Shown one piece after another: positions 15,705 through 24,576 of a DNA stretch of 64,000 nt. The stretch is from contig JANXYK010000008.1 of assembly GCA_025350055.1 (NCBI GenBank), positions 1 to 64,000 of the forward strand, in the 5' to 3' direction. Made by a program: the position numbers and the translations under genes. The notes beneath the pieces are model-generated. The model searched no databases, was not told where the DNA came from, and saw nothing but the letters and a program-made list of their open reading frames with translations. Position 1 is the stretch's first letter; each line of letters opens with the position of its first letter. The stretch is from Gammaproteobacteria bacterium (lineage in GTDB: Bacteria; Pseudomonadota; Gammaproteobacteria; Steroidobacterales; Steroidobacteraceae).

Positions 15705-18134
15705 ATGACTGCAGCGCCCGATAAGCGTAATCAGCAGGCGGGTTCGATGCGCACAGCGCACACGGCCTCGTTGGCTCCTGGCTACTCCATGCTGGCCAGT
15801 GCGATCTCCATGGCCTTGTATGCCGCCACTCCGCAGGCCTATGCCGCGCAGCCCAGTGCGCAGCAGTCGAAGGACGACCTGACACTCGAAGAGATCGTGG
15901 TAACGGCGACCCTGCGCAGGACGAATGTCCAGGACGTGCCACAGAGCATCACGGTCATCGGCAACGACCAGATCGAGAAATCCGGCTTCAAGGAGATGGG
16001 CGATTACCTGAAGGCGCTGCCGAGCGTGACGCTGGCGCAGCTCGAACCCGGGCGCAACAACATCATCTTTCGTGGCGTGGCCACCGACAGCGAGGATTTC
16101 TACGGCGATGCCCAGGCTGGTGTGTACCTCGATGACCAGCCAATCACTACCAATGCCACGCAGGTCAGCCCATATCTCGTCGATATCGATCGGGTAGAAG
16201 CCCTGCCGGGCCCGCAGGGCACCTTGTTCGGTTCATCGGCCGAAACGGGCGTGTTGCGCATCATCACCAACAAGCCTGATTTCAAGGGCGTCTCCGGGCA
16301 ATACAGCGTATCGGGCAGTTCCACGCAGGGCGGCGCCGGCAGCTACGAAGCCGACGGCCATCTCAATATTCCGCTGGTCAGCGACAAGCTGGCGATGCGC
16401 CTGGTCGGCTTCTACGCCGATAACGGCGGCTGGATCGACAACGTGCTGGGTCCTGACCTCGCCGGCGGCCTCACCAATGCCAGTGCCGCGAAGGACAATT
16501 TCAACGCAGAGAAGCTCAGCGGCGGCCGGCTGGCCACGCTGTGGAAGGCGAGTGATCGCGTCGACGTGCTCTTCAACTTGACCGCGCAGAATGACCAGAC
16601 ACACGGCGACTGGCTCAGCGACCCGGCGCTGGGTGATGCCAAGATCACCCGCTTCATCGAGCAGCAGCGGCATGACAACTGGTGGCAATCGGCGCTGACG
16701 GTGACCGCAGACCTGGGGTTCGCCGAGCTGAAATCAGCGAGCGCCTATTTCGCGCGTCACATGACTTATCTGACAGACAACATGACCTATGAGCAGTACA
16801 AGGCCAAGCACCTCGGCACGAACTACGCCTTCTACGACACGCGCCTGACCAGCGACGGATCATTCACGACCAGCACCACCTTCAATGACCAGTGGCAGTA
16901 CCGCTTCTCGCAGGAACTGCGGCTCACTTCCAAGGGTGACAGCCGCCTGCAGTGGATCGGCGGCCTGTTCTTCGAGCGCGTGCATGACAACTGGGTCTAT
17001 GGCACCAGCAACGAACAGTTCATGAATACCAACTCTTGGATTGGAGCGAACGATCGTGCCTGCGGTACCGGCGTGATCTGCCTGGCACCGACGACAGTGG
17101 AATACATCCAGAATTTCGACCGTGTGGTCAAGCAGACCGCGGTCTTCGGCGAGATCAGCTACAAGTTGGCCGAGCCCTGGACAGTGACTGCGGGCACTCG
17201 CTGGTTCAAGTACGACCGCAATATCGACCAGAACTACCAGGTGCCCGAGGGCATCCCGGTGAACTCGCCTGGCGCCAATGAACGCAATGGCAGCGACAGT
17301 GCGCAGCTGTTCAAGCTGGGCACGCAGTACAAGTACAACAAGGACGGCATGTTGTACGCGTTGTTCAGCCAGGGCTATCGCCTGGGCGGCACCAACAGCC
17401 CGCGCGCTGTCGCCTCCCACATCGTGCCGGCGCGCTACAAGCCCGACAAGCTGTTCAACTACGAGGCGGGCCTCAAGAGCCAGTGGCTGGACCGACGGCT
17501 CACGCTGAATGTCTCCGCGTTCCTGATGCAGTGGAAGGACATCCAGCTCGAGAGCACGCACGCCGGCGGCGCGCCCTGGTGGGCGCACGGCACCATCAAT
17601 GGTGGCAGTGCCGAAACCAAAGGCATTGAGATCAGCGGTAAGGCGCGCGCCACGCGCCATCTGTCCTTCGATTTAAGTGTGACGCTCGCGAACCCGAAAC
17701 TGACGGAAGATGTGCACTATCCGGATAACTCGGTGATTCCGGCTGGCACCATGATGGTCGGTGCCCCGAAATTCAAAGCCAGCGCAGGCATCGACTACAA
17801 CTTCAACTGGAAGCCCTTCGGCGGCGACCTGTGGTCACGCTTCGAATACAGCCACCAGGGATACGAATACCAGAGCCTGTTCCGTGCTGCCGAGAACGGT
17901 ACGCGTGGCCGCGTGCAGCCCTGGGATTTTGGCAAGTTCCTGCTCGGGCTGAATTTGCCGAGCAAGACCGAGATCTCGCTCAAGGTAGACAATGTCTGGG
18001 ACTCGCGTGGCTCGAGCTGGATATCCACCGGCGAGGAAGCCTACGCGGATGAATTCGGCGATCCGCGCTTCCACAACCTGCAGGCACGTTTCCGACCGCG
18101 GACCATCGGCCTGACGCTACGCAAGAACTTCTAG
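15705..18134 (+). CDS. TonB-dependent outer-membrane receptor
   Basis: An 809-residue receptor. A long leader with signal peptide (up to about residue 47, ATPQAYAAQ) precedes the TonB-box-like LEEIVVTATLRRTNVQDVPQSITVI. The plug domain includes FRGVATDSEDFYG and VEALPGPQGTLFGSSAETG VLRI. The beta-barrel follows and ends with the aromatic RTIGLTLRKNF typical of outer-membrane insertion. It is of the general EEIVVTA type seen in receptors for siderophores, glycans, terpenoids and peptides. The substrate may be connected to the neighbouring hydroxylase, radical SAM and sulfotransferase genes, but that is inference. Confidence 0.93.
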   Translation: MTAAPDKRNQQAGSMRTAHTASLAPGYSMLASAISMALYAATPQAYAAQPSAQQSKDDLTLEEIVVTATLRRTNVQDVPQSITVIGNDQIEKSGFKEMGDYLKALPSVTLAQLEPGRNNIIFRGVATDSEDFYGDAQAGVYLDDQPITTNATQVSPYLVDIDRVEALPGPQGTLFGSSAETGVLRIITNKPDFKGVSGQYSVSGSSTQGGAGSYEADGHLNIPLVSDKLAMRLVGFYADNGGWIDNVLGPDLAGGLTNASAAKDNFNAEKLSGGRLATLWKASDRVDVLFNLTAQNDQTHGDWLSDPALGDAKITRFIEQQRHDNWWQSALTVTADLGFAELKSASAYFARHMTYLTDNMTYEQYKAKHLGTNYAFYDTRLTSDGSFTTSTTFNDQWQYRFSQELRLTSKGDSRLQWIGGLFFERVHDNWVYGTSNEQFMNTNSWIGANDRACGTGVICLAPTTVEYIQNFDRVVKQTAVFGEISYKLAEPWTVTAGTRWFKYDRNIDQNYQVPEGIPVNSPGANERNGSDSAQLFKLGTQYKYNKDGMLYALFSQGYRLGGTNSPRAVASHIVPARYKPDKLFNYEAGLKSQWLDRRLTLNVSAFLMQWKDIQLESTHAGGAPWWAHGTINGGSAETKGIEISGKARATRHLSFDLSVTLANPKLTEDVHYPDNSVIPAGTMMVGAPKFKASAGIDYNFNWKPFGGDLWSRFEYSHQGYEYQSLFRAAENGTRGRVQPWDFGKFLLGLNLPSKTEISLKVDNVWDSRGSSWISTGEEAYADEFGDPRFHNLQARFRPRTIGLTLRKNF

Positions 18135-18165
18135 GCCGCCGCAAGGGCGCGCCAGCGGAGCAGGA

Positions 18166-19098
18166 ATGTTGGGCGTCAGGCGACTCGTGGCCTCGTCTGT
18201 CGTGCGTGGCAGCCAGAAAGGCGAGAGCCATGGCGGCGTCTACCTGATCGACCTCAAGGCGCGTGAGGTCGTGCAGACGATCGACTGGAACACGGTCGAT
18301 ATCGACTGGCAGGGTCGAGGCTGGGATCGGGGCCTGCGCGGCATCGCCATTGACGGCGAACGCGTCTACATGGCCTCCAGCGATGAGCTGCACGCCTATA
18401 CACCCGATTTCCGCCACATCGGCTCCTGGCGCAGCCCGTATCTGCGTCATTGCCACGAGCTCGCCATCCACGGTCGCGAATTGTTCCTGACCTCAACGGG
18501 CTTTGACAGCATTCTCGGCTTCAACCTCGATGCGCAGGCCTTCGACTGGGCCATGCACGTGCAGACGCACAATTACCGCTTCAATTTTTCGCGCTTCAAT
18601 CCACTGGGCACAGAGGGGCCGCTGCCGTTGAACAAACTGCACTTCAACAATGTCTTTGCCGACGATACCGGCATGTATATCTCGGGCCTGCACACCGGTG
18701 GCATGCTGCAGTTCTCTGGCAAGCGCGTGTCGATGGCGGTGGAGCTGCCGCCGGGCACCCACAATGCACGACCGTTTCGCGACGGCGTGCTCTTCAACGA
18801 CACCGAGGCCGGTACCTTGCGCTATTCCGGGCGCGAAGATCGCGAGGATCGCATCATGAAGGTGCCGACCTATGAGGCTGAAACCCTGACTTTTTGCGAT
18901 GCGGACACGAGTGGTATCGCCCGTCAGGGATTCGCACGCGGCCTGTGCGTGCTGGGCAATACGCTCGTGGCCGGCGGAAGTTCGCCTTCGACTGTTACTG
19001 TCTACGATCTGAAGGCGAACGAGCAGCTGCTGTCAGTCAACCTGACCCGCGACATCCGCAATGCGATCCACGGGCTCGCCGTCTGGCCCTTCGACTAG
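18166..19098 (+). CDS. Beta-propeller-like protein of unknown function
   Basis: A 310-residue protein without a signal peptide, starting at an ATG preceded by GGAGCAGGA, 31 bp after the TonB receptor, so likely co-transcribed. It has repeated blades of the form LRGIAIDGERVYMAS, CHELAIHGRELFLTST, NNVFADDTGMYISGL and GLCVLGNTLVAGG. These resemble the propeller families (DUF4915/TIGR03032-like) often found near TPR-sulfotransferases; that family match is uncertain. The conserved CHELAIHG and HNARPFRDGVLFNDTE blocks could hold a metal or substrate site. Confidence 0.6.
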   Translation: MLGVRRLVASSVVRGSQKGESHGGVYLIDLKAREVVQTIDWNTVDIDWQGRGWDRGLRGIAIDGERVYMASSDELHAYTPDFRHIGSWRSPYLRHCHELAIHGRELFLTSTGFDSILGFNLDAQAFDWAMHVQTHNYRFNFSRFNPLGTEGPLPLNKLHFNNVFADDTGMYISGLHTGGMLQFSGKRVSMAVELPPGTHNARPFRDGVLFNDTEAGTLRYSGREDREDRIMKVPTYEAETLTFCDADTSGIARQGFARGLCVLGNTLVAGGSSPSTVTVYDLKANEQLLSVNLTRDIRNAIHGLAVWPFD

Positions 19099-19119
19099 CG
19101 ACTGCCGACAGGCATCAGA

Positions 19120-21006
19120 TCACGGCGCAGGCGTCAGGCCGGCGCTGCGCACACGCTCAGGCAGGGTCGCGAGGATATCGGCCAACTCCGTTTTCCAGAA
19201 CCCCAGATGCTGTTCGTAGCGACGCCAGGTGCCGAGCGAGCCGGTATAGATGGGCTGCCGCACCTGTTCCGAGCTCGCCGTCTTGACGACGCGCTCGTTG
19301 CGATAAAAGTGCAGGCACGACTCCTCGAACGGCAAGCCGCAGTGTTCGAGGATGCGTCGTACCTGCGATTCCAGGTCGAGCACGGTGTCTTCGTAGTGCA
19401 CTGTCAGCACTTTGCCCGGCAGCACCTGCTCCCAATGCTGCATGAGGCGATGGTACTGGCGGTAGTAATCCGCGAGCTCTTCCATGTCGTAGCTGTAGTC
19501 GGGTCCTGCGCCATACAGTTGCTTGTAGTTACCCAGCAGGGCATCGAGCGGGTGCCGGCAGGCGTTGATGATGCGGGCGTTGGGCAAGATCAGGTGCAGG
19601 AAGCCGATCAGCGGAAAGTTGTTCGGCATCTTGTCGGTGTAGCGGGGCCGCGATGTATGGCGATAGCGGCGCGTATCCTCGAGGTACTGCCGGCCGTACG
19701 CGCGCCAGTCTTTCGGCCGCAGTTCGCGCGTTGCCTCCGGAAAGGCTGCGTGGTCGGGTCGATAGCGACCGACCGAGGCGGCAATCTGCCCGAGGATCGG
19801 CAATTCCGCCGTGCCCTCCACCTGCGAGTGCGAGGCCAGGATCTGCTCGATCAGCGTCGAGCCCGAGCGATGCAGGCCCACGATGAAGATCGGATCCGCC
19901 GCTTCGTAGCCTTGGCCTTCGCGCGAGCGCAGGAACTCGGCCGTGAACGTCGAGATGATCGCCGTATGCCGGTCTTCCATCACTAGCGGATCGTGCGAGA
20001 CCAGCGGCCGGTTGCGCTGGTTGCCGGTGTGGTACCAGTGCCACGCCGCATCGTAGTCGCGCAGGTCTTCGTTGGCCTTGCCGAGCGCGAAGCAGAAGTG
20101 CACGCTGGTGGATGGCGCGAGTTCCTCGCGGTCCACCTGCTGCTGCATGGCCGCCACCTCTTCGGGCAGGAAGCGAAAGGTCTTGAGATTAGCCAGGCTC
20201 CAGTAGGCTTCGCCGAAATCCGGGCGCAACGCGATCGCTGCACGGTAAGCGGTGATGGATTCATCCTGCCTGCCTACGGCCTTCAGTACGTGGGCCATGC
20301 CCATCTGCGAGTACGGGTCGTCGGGGTTGAGCTCCACGGCCCGACGATAGGCGAGGGCGCTTTCTTCCGGGTAAGTGGCCTGCGCCAGCGCATTGGCGAG
20401 TCCGGACCAGGCCGCGCCATTCGACGGGCTCAAGCGTGTGGCGGTCCGAAAGCTCTCAATGCCTTTGGTCCATTTCTTCTGGTCGATGTACAGCCCGCCG
20501 AGGTTGATCCACGCTGCCGTGTAGTCGGGTGCCAGCGAGGTCACTCGACTCAATAGTGCTTCGGCGTCTTCCACCCTCGCCGGATCGCCTGCCAGCGTGA
20601 GCGCCAGCATCCGCAGCGCGTCGATATGATCCGGATTGCGGCGCAGTACAGCCTCGAAGACGGCAACGGCCTCAGTCTTGCGGCCGGCTCTCAAGTGCTC
20701 GGCGCCTTCGGCGATCGCCTGCCGGTCCGGGTCTTGCGCAAAGTACTTTGCGTATAGCCGGTCCGCATCTTCGCCCCGCCCGCTGGTCGCGAGTGCATCC
20801 GCGAGTCGCTTGCGCGTGTGAGGCAATCTGGAGTCGAGGCTCAGGGCACGCTCGAAGGCCGGTATCGCTTCGATGTGGCGACCCTGTCGTGACAGGACTG
20901 TTCCCAGATCGTCATGCAGGCGTGCCACATCGGGTGCGGCGGCGAGTGCAGTACGGATGCGCTGCTCAGCCTCTGCGAGCGATCGCGCGTCGGAATCCGC
21001 GCTCAT
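19120..21006 (-). CDS. TPR-repeat protein with C-terminal sulfotransferase domain
   Basis: A 628-residue fusion. Residues 1 to about 300 are tandem tetratricopeptide repeats (for example DALRMLALTLAGDP, AWINLGGLYIDQKKWTKGIE, DPYSQMGMAHVLKAVGRQDE). From about residue 365 there is a sulfotransferase: IFIVGLHRSGSTLIEQIL binds the 5'-phosphosulfate of PAPS, and NARIINACRHPLDALLGNY carries the 3'-phosphate-binding Arg/Ser-type site. No signal peptide is visible. The TPR part probably holds the acceptor, perhaps a peptide or protein. It is convergent with the propeller gene (21-bp gap). Confidence 0.88.
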   Translation of the reverse strand: MSADSDARSLAEAEQRIRTALAAAPDVARLHDDLGTVLSRQGRHIEAIPAFERALSLDSRLPHTRKRLADALATSGRGEDADRLYAKYFAQDPDRQAIAEGAEHLRAGRKTEAVAVFEAVLRRNPDHIDALRMLALTLAGDPARVEDAEALLSRVTSLAPDYTAAWINLGGLYIDQKKWTKGIESFRTATRLSPSNGAAWSGLANALAQATYPEESALAYRRAVELNPDDPYSQMGMAHVLKAVGRQDESITAYRAAIALRPDFGEAYWSLANLKTFRFLPEEVAAMQQQVDREELAPSTSVHFCFALGKANEDLRDYDAAWHWYHTGNQRNRPLVSHDPLVMEDRHTAIISTFTAEFLRSREGQGYEAADPIFIVGLHRSGSTLIEQILASHSQVEGTAELPILGQIAASVGRYRPDHAAFPEATRELRPKDWRAYGRQYLEDTRRYRHTSRPRYTDKMPNNFPLIGFLHLILPNARIINACRHPLDALLGNYKQLYGAGPDYSYDMEELADYYRQYHRLMQHWEQVLPGKVLTVHYEDTVLDLESQVRRILEHCGLPFEESCLHFYRNERVVKTASSEQVRQPIYTGSLGTWRRYEQHLGFWKTELADILATLPERVRSAGLTPAP

Positions 21007-21061
21007 GCCGCCTCGTAGGGTGTGGGCTCATGTGCCGTACTGTCGGGGTGCACTGGAGCGA

Positions 21062-21283
21062 TCATACAGAAGTTGGCGCGACCGCCGCTGCAGGCCGTTT
21101 CCGCGTATAGATCCGACCTGAGCCGCCACCTGCCTTCGACCTTTTGCCACATCGCAGGTAGCGGCCGCTCCAGACAATGTCCTCGCTCCCGTCTCGCACG
21201 GTCCACTGCCAGGAGCCGGCTTCCGCGGCATCCAGGCCGCCTGCCGTCACGGCCACTTCGACCGACTGGAAACCCGGATCCAT
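21062..21283 (-). CDS. Possible small hypothetical protein
   Basis: A 73-codon frame beginning MDPGFQSVEVAVTAGG and containing SWQWTVRDGSEDIVWSGRYL. It lies in the gap between the TPR-sulfotransferase and DUF2218 genes. No family is recognised, and the last 25 residues are low-complexity and basic. It could be a real small gene or the remnant of one; overlapping frames on both strands are equally open. Confidence 0.25.
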   Translation of the reverse strand: MDPGFQSVEVAVTAGGLDAAEAGSWQWTVRDGSEDIVWSGRYLRCGKRSKAGGGSGRIYTRKRPAAAVAPTSV

Positions 21284-21329
21284 GAATACCTTCCGGTACC
21301 TAGCAGAGTGACGAAAATCGGCACCATCT

Positions 21330-21638
21330 TCATGCGGCCACCCGGAGCCAGACGAGCTGCGGCATGGCCTCGCAAAACTCGACCATCTTGAGATGGCGTT
21401 CGATCACCGTGAACAACTGCTCGAGCGTCGCCTCGTCATTGGCGAACACTTGAATGTTCAGAGATGCGTCGGCGGCGTGCAACTCTGCGTAGCTGCCGGA
21501 GCGGAACCCGATGCGCCCGCGCGCAGCCTCGAGTTCCACCGGCGCCTTGTGTGCGAAGTGCTTGCACAGTCGCGTCATCACGCGTGCGGGGGCGTCGGTC
21601 GGAACTCGGGTGGTGGCGCTCACCTGCAGCGCGCTCAT
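21330..21638 (-). CDS. DUF2218 family protein
   Basis: A 102-residue protein with the DUF2218 layout: an N-terminal strand SATTRVPTDAPARVMTRLCKHFAHKAPVELE, a short beta core with GRIGFRSGSYAELHAAD, and a closing helix LEQLFTVIERHLKMVEF. The family has no established function but is often next to siderophore/iron genes and PadR-type regulators. Its ATG overlaps the stop of the upstream nfeR-like gene by 4 bp, so it is the second gene of that operon. Confidence 0.8.
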   Translation of the reverse strand: MSALQVSATTRVPTDAPARVMTRLCKHFAHKAPVELEAARGRIGFRSGSYAELHAADASLNIQVFANDEATLEQLFTVIERHLKMVEFCEAMPQLVWLRVAA

Positions 21639-22261
21639 TTGTCACCGCTCGCAGCAACGTCTCGCGCCGCCCGTTCGATCACGGCAACGGTGCGCGCCAG
21701 GTGGGCGGCACCGACTGGTCCCGCGGCGAGTGTCGATCGCAGCGCCTGTTTCAGCGACTCCATCGCGGCGCGAACCTCGCCGATCTGCGCTTGCACCTCT
21801 GGCGAGCGCCGGCCGGGGATCCGCGAGCGCATCTCCTCGAGCGATACGCGATGCGCGCTCAGGTAGGCCTGACCCTCGGCGGTGATCTCATGCAGTCGAC
21901 GCTGGCTATCGTCAACAGTCGTGCGCACGTGGCCGAGATCTTCGAGCAGCGTCAGGGTGGGGTAGACGACGCCAGGGCTGGGGCGGTAGATGCCGCCCGA
22001 CGACTCGCTGATCGAGCGAATCAATTCGTAGCCGTGCCTGGGCTTCTCGGCAATCAGCGAGAGCAGCACCAGCCGCAGGTCGCCGCGGCCGAAATACCGG
22101 CCACCACGCCCGCCGCCGTGCCCGCCCTCGCCACCATGACGCCGGCTGCCGCCAGCCGGGTGTCCACGATGGCCGCCTCGGCCACCGGAGCCCCTCGGTC
22201 CGCTCCATAAAGATCGCGCAGGTCTATGTTTCCACTCATGATTGTGGTCATGACTCATCAT
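21635..22261 (-). CDS. PadR-family regulator resembling YqjI/NfeR
   Basis: A 208-residue PadR protein. The winged helix starts RYFGRGDLRLVLLSLIAEKPRHGYELI and has GGIYRPSPGVVYPTLTLLEDLG, matching the E. coli nickel/iron-responsive repressor YqjI (NfeR) in both domain and in having a charged N-terminal extension. Here that extension (residues 1-55) is rich in His, Gly and Arg but has no Cys, unlike the E. coli protein. The C-terminal helix ends VAVIERAARDVAAS, also as in YqjI. It probably represses its own operon with the DUF2218 gene through the palindrome just upstream. Confidence 0.82.
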   Translation of the reverse strand: MMSHDHNHEWKHRPARSLWSGPRGSGGRGGHRGHPAGGSRRHGGEGGHGGGRGGRYFGRGDLRLVLLSLIAEKPRHGYELIRSISESSGGIYRPSPGVVYPTLTLLEDLGHVRTTVDDSQRRLHEITAEGQAYLSAHRVSLEEMRSRIPGRRSPEVQAQIGEVRAAMESLKQALRSTLAAGPVGAAHLARTVAVIERAARDVAASGDK

Positions 22262-22263
22262 TT

Positions 22264-22275
22264 AAGATATATCTA
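22264..22275. promoter_or_regulatory. Palindromic operator before the PadR/NfeR-like gene
   Basis: AGATATATCT (22265-22274) is a perfect 10-bp palindrome centred 9 bases upstream of the ATG, inside an AT-rich block TTTAAGATATATCTAAA. It occupies the place of the ribosome binding site. This form of site is what YqjI-like PadR repressors bind, so autoregulation is likely. Confidence 0.55.
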
Positions 22276-22380
22276 AAAAGGGCAGATTGCAAGTCCTGAA
22301 TCCACCCGCACTCCTGCAACCTGTTACCTCGGCCTGTAGTGCCCCACGCGTGCGGTGCAGCGCCAAATACTCAGGCTGAT

Positions 22381-23271
22381 CTATTGCTTCGCCAGCCACG
22401 CGAGGTACTGATCGATCCAGTGATCGCTGGTCGTGCCCATCGGCCGCATCCCGAATCCGTGGCTGCCGCCGGAATACAGGTGAAACTCCACTTTCATGCT
22501 TTCGTTCAGCCATTGATCGAGCAAGCCCAGGCGGCCCTGCCGAAACAGCGGATCATCGACCGCGATCGCCAGGAACAGCGGCGGTCGCGGTCCGCCCGCG
22601 ACCTTCTGCGTCATGGGTGGATAGATGAGCGCCACGCTTCGTGCAAGCACCGCTGCGTGCCGCTGTTCCAACAGCCGGATCTCGGTACGCGAGCCGGCCG
22701 AGAAGCCGACAATGTGAATCTGGGCAGGATCGATCTTCCACTGCGCCGCCTCGCGCGTCACCCGTGCGAGCGCGGCGGCCAGGTCGTCGACCGCCGGTGG
22801 ATGATCGGCCAGTTCCCGCTTTCCAAGATCGCCGAATAGCGCCGCCATGTTGCGCATGTGGACTTCCGGGTCGCGGGCGGTAGTCATCGTGCGGTACTTG
22901 AGAACGAAGCTGGTGTACCCGGCCTGGGCAAGGCGGTAGGCAACGCGGAAGCCCTCGCTATCCATCGACACGAACTGGTAGCCACCACCAGGCACGACGA
23001 TGACGGCCTTGCCATTGCCCTGGCCGGCAGGCGGAAGCACGGGATAGAGCGCGGGTCGCGTGACGTTGCGCACCGTCGTCTGGTCCATCATGTGTTCCCA
23101 CTGCTCTTGATCGGGCGCGTCCGCGAGCAGTGGGATGCTGGTCCCCTGGGGTGCCGGTGCGGGAGTCAGCCGCATGTCCGGTGGAGCCTGGGCGAAAGCA
23201 ACGGCACCCCACAACAGGCCGAGACTGATCCACAGGGCCTGCACGCGGGATCGGGTCAAGCATGTATTCAT
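22381..23271 (-). CDS. Secreted alpha/beta hydrolase (acetyl-xylan-esterase/BD-FAE-like)
   Basis: A 296-residue protein from the ATG at 23271, which follows GGGAGAATGGG. The signal peptide ends near VAFAQA. The fold shows the oxyanion motif VVPGGGYQFVSMDSEGF, the nucleophile elbow VGFSAGS, a probable Asp in AVDDPLF and the catalytic His in GGSHGFGM. This pattern belongs to endo-1,4-xylanase-associated esterases (BD-FAE/AXE-like) acting on acetylated or feruloylated glycans. It is 56 bp downstream of the aminotransferase gene on the same strand, but no shared pathway is obvious. Confidence 0.82.
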   Translation of the reverse strand: MNTCLTRSRVQALWISLGLLWGAVAFAQAPPDMRLTPAPAPQGTSIPLLADAPDQEQWEHMMDQTTVRNVTRPALYPVLPPAGQGNGKAVIVVPGGGYQFVSMDSEGFRVAYRLAQAGYTSFVLKYRTMTTARDPEVHMRNMAALFGDLGKRELADHPPAVDDLAAALARVTREAAQWKIDPAQIHIVGFSAGSRTEIRLLEQRHAAVLARSVALIYPPMTQKVAGGPRPPLFLAIAVDDPLFRQGRLGLLDQWLNESMKVEFHLYSGGSHGFGMRPMGTTSDHWIDQYLAWLAKQ

Positions 23272-23327
23272 CCCATTCTCCCTATGTGTAGCGTCAATCA
23301 CGGGCTGGCCGATTTGCAGATTGCTCA

Positions 23328-24464
23328 TCAGGCATTCCGGAGCAACCAGTCGCGCATGACTGCGAGCCCTTCCTCCAGTCCAGAACGGCCAAAGCCGATG
23401 CGAAACCGATCGGCGGGAACAGGCCCCAGTTCCGAGCGGTAGGCGCTGGCGGGCAGCAGCAGTACGCCACTCTCGTCGATCAGACGGCGGGTGAAGGTCT
23501 CGACGCCATCCGCACCCCGGTAGCGGACGAAGGCCACGCAGGAGCCGTCGGGTTCGCGCCAATCGAACAGCCCGGGAAATCCTGCAAAGAAATCGTTCAG
23601 CAGCCCGATGTTCTGGCGAACGAGCGCGCGGTTGCGCGCCAGGATCGGCTCTTTGGCTGCCAGCGCGATCTCGGCGAGCACCTCCGAGGGCCCCGAATTG
23701 CAGATTGAAAGATAATGCTTGTAGTGCTCGCAGCGGAGCAGGAATTCCCGGTCGCGCGCCGCGAGCCAGCCGATTCTCAGGCCCGGCAGACCATAGGACT
23801 TGGACATCACGTTGAGCGAAATGCCGCGCTCATAGGCATCGGCTGCCTGTGTCAGGCGCAGCTCCGGAGCGCGCTCGATCAAGCGATAGACTTCATCGTT
23901 GAACAGCCAGATGCCGCGCGAACGGCACAGTTCGACCAGATCGGCATACGCCGCATGCGAAGCAATGGCGCCGGTGGGATTGTTCGGGAAATTGATGGAG
24001 ATGAGCTTGGTGTTCGGCCTTAACGCTGACCTGATCCGATCGACGTCCAGCGCCCATGCGTTTTCTTCGTCGAGTGGCACGCCGGACACGGCACAAATCG
24101 ACAGCGGCAGCGTCTCCGCGGCCTGGTAGTTGGGGGTAATGACGATGCAGTGATCAGCGGGCGACAACAGCACCTGCATGGCAATGTAGATTGCTTCTTC
24201 CGCACCTGCACAGCAGAGAATGTCCTCCGCCTGTAATGAATCATAGGTTGCAGCGATGGCTGCCCGCAGGGTCGGCGCGCCGAATGTCTGCGTGTAGCCC
24301 AAATGAAGCTCCTGGAATCGCTCGCGATCGGCAGGCGAGCCATGGGCAAGCAGTTCCCGCAGGCTCATGCTCTGGGCGTCCGACGCGGTCAGGTGATAGC
24401 GGGCGGCGAACTCCCATTTGGAAAAGTAGATCTCGAGCTGAAAATCACGGTTTGGGCCTGGCAC
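23328..24464 (-). CDS. PLP-dependent aminotransferase, class I/II fold
   Basis: A 378-residue fold-type I enzyme. Key residues are visible: FPNNPTG at residues 159-165, the PLP-phenol partners Asp190 and Tyr193 in FNDEVY, and the Schiff-base Lys222 in NVMSKSYGLPGLRIGW. The C-terminal RFRIGFGR carries the carboxylate-binding Arg. There is no signal peptide, so it is cytosolic. The substrate is unclear; members of this subgroup include capreomycidine-synthase-like and aspartate-type enzymes. It is transcribed divergently from a cytochrome b gene. Confidence 0.88.
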   Translation of the reverse strand: MPGPNRDFQLEIYFSKWEFAARYHLTASDAQSMSLRELLAHGSPADRERFQELHLGYTQTFGAPTLRAAIAATYDSLQAEDILCCAGAEEAIYIAMQVLLSPADHCIVITPNYQAAETLPLSICAVSGVPLDEENAWALDVDRIRSALRPNTKLISINFPNNPTGAIASHAAYADLVELCRSRGIWLFNDEVYRLIERAPELRLTQAADAYERGISLNVMSKSYGLPGLRIGWLAARDREFLLRCEHYKHYLSICNSGPSEVLAEIALAAKEPILARNRALVRQNIGLLNDFFAGFPGLFDWREPDGSCVAFVRYRGADGVETFTRRLIDESGVLLLPASAYRSELGPVPADRFRIGFGRSGLEEGLAVMRDWLLRNA

Positions 24465-24576
24465 GGGAAACTCCGGATCTGGTCAATAGACGGGATGCTA
24501 CCGTAGGGATAGTCTAGGGCCACTGATAAAGTACGGATCGGTAAAGCCCGCCGGTAGACCTATTCGAAAGGCAGGT

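Noticed and set aside
21022-21285. Forward small frame between the TPR-sulfotransferase and DUF2218 genes
   Set aside because: Basic and low-complexity, with no ribosome site. The reverse frame at 21062-21283 is only slightly better and was kept with low confidence.
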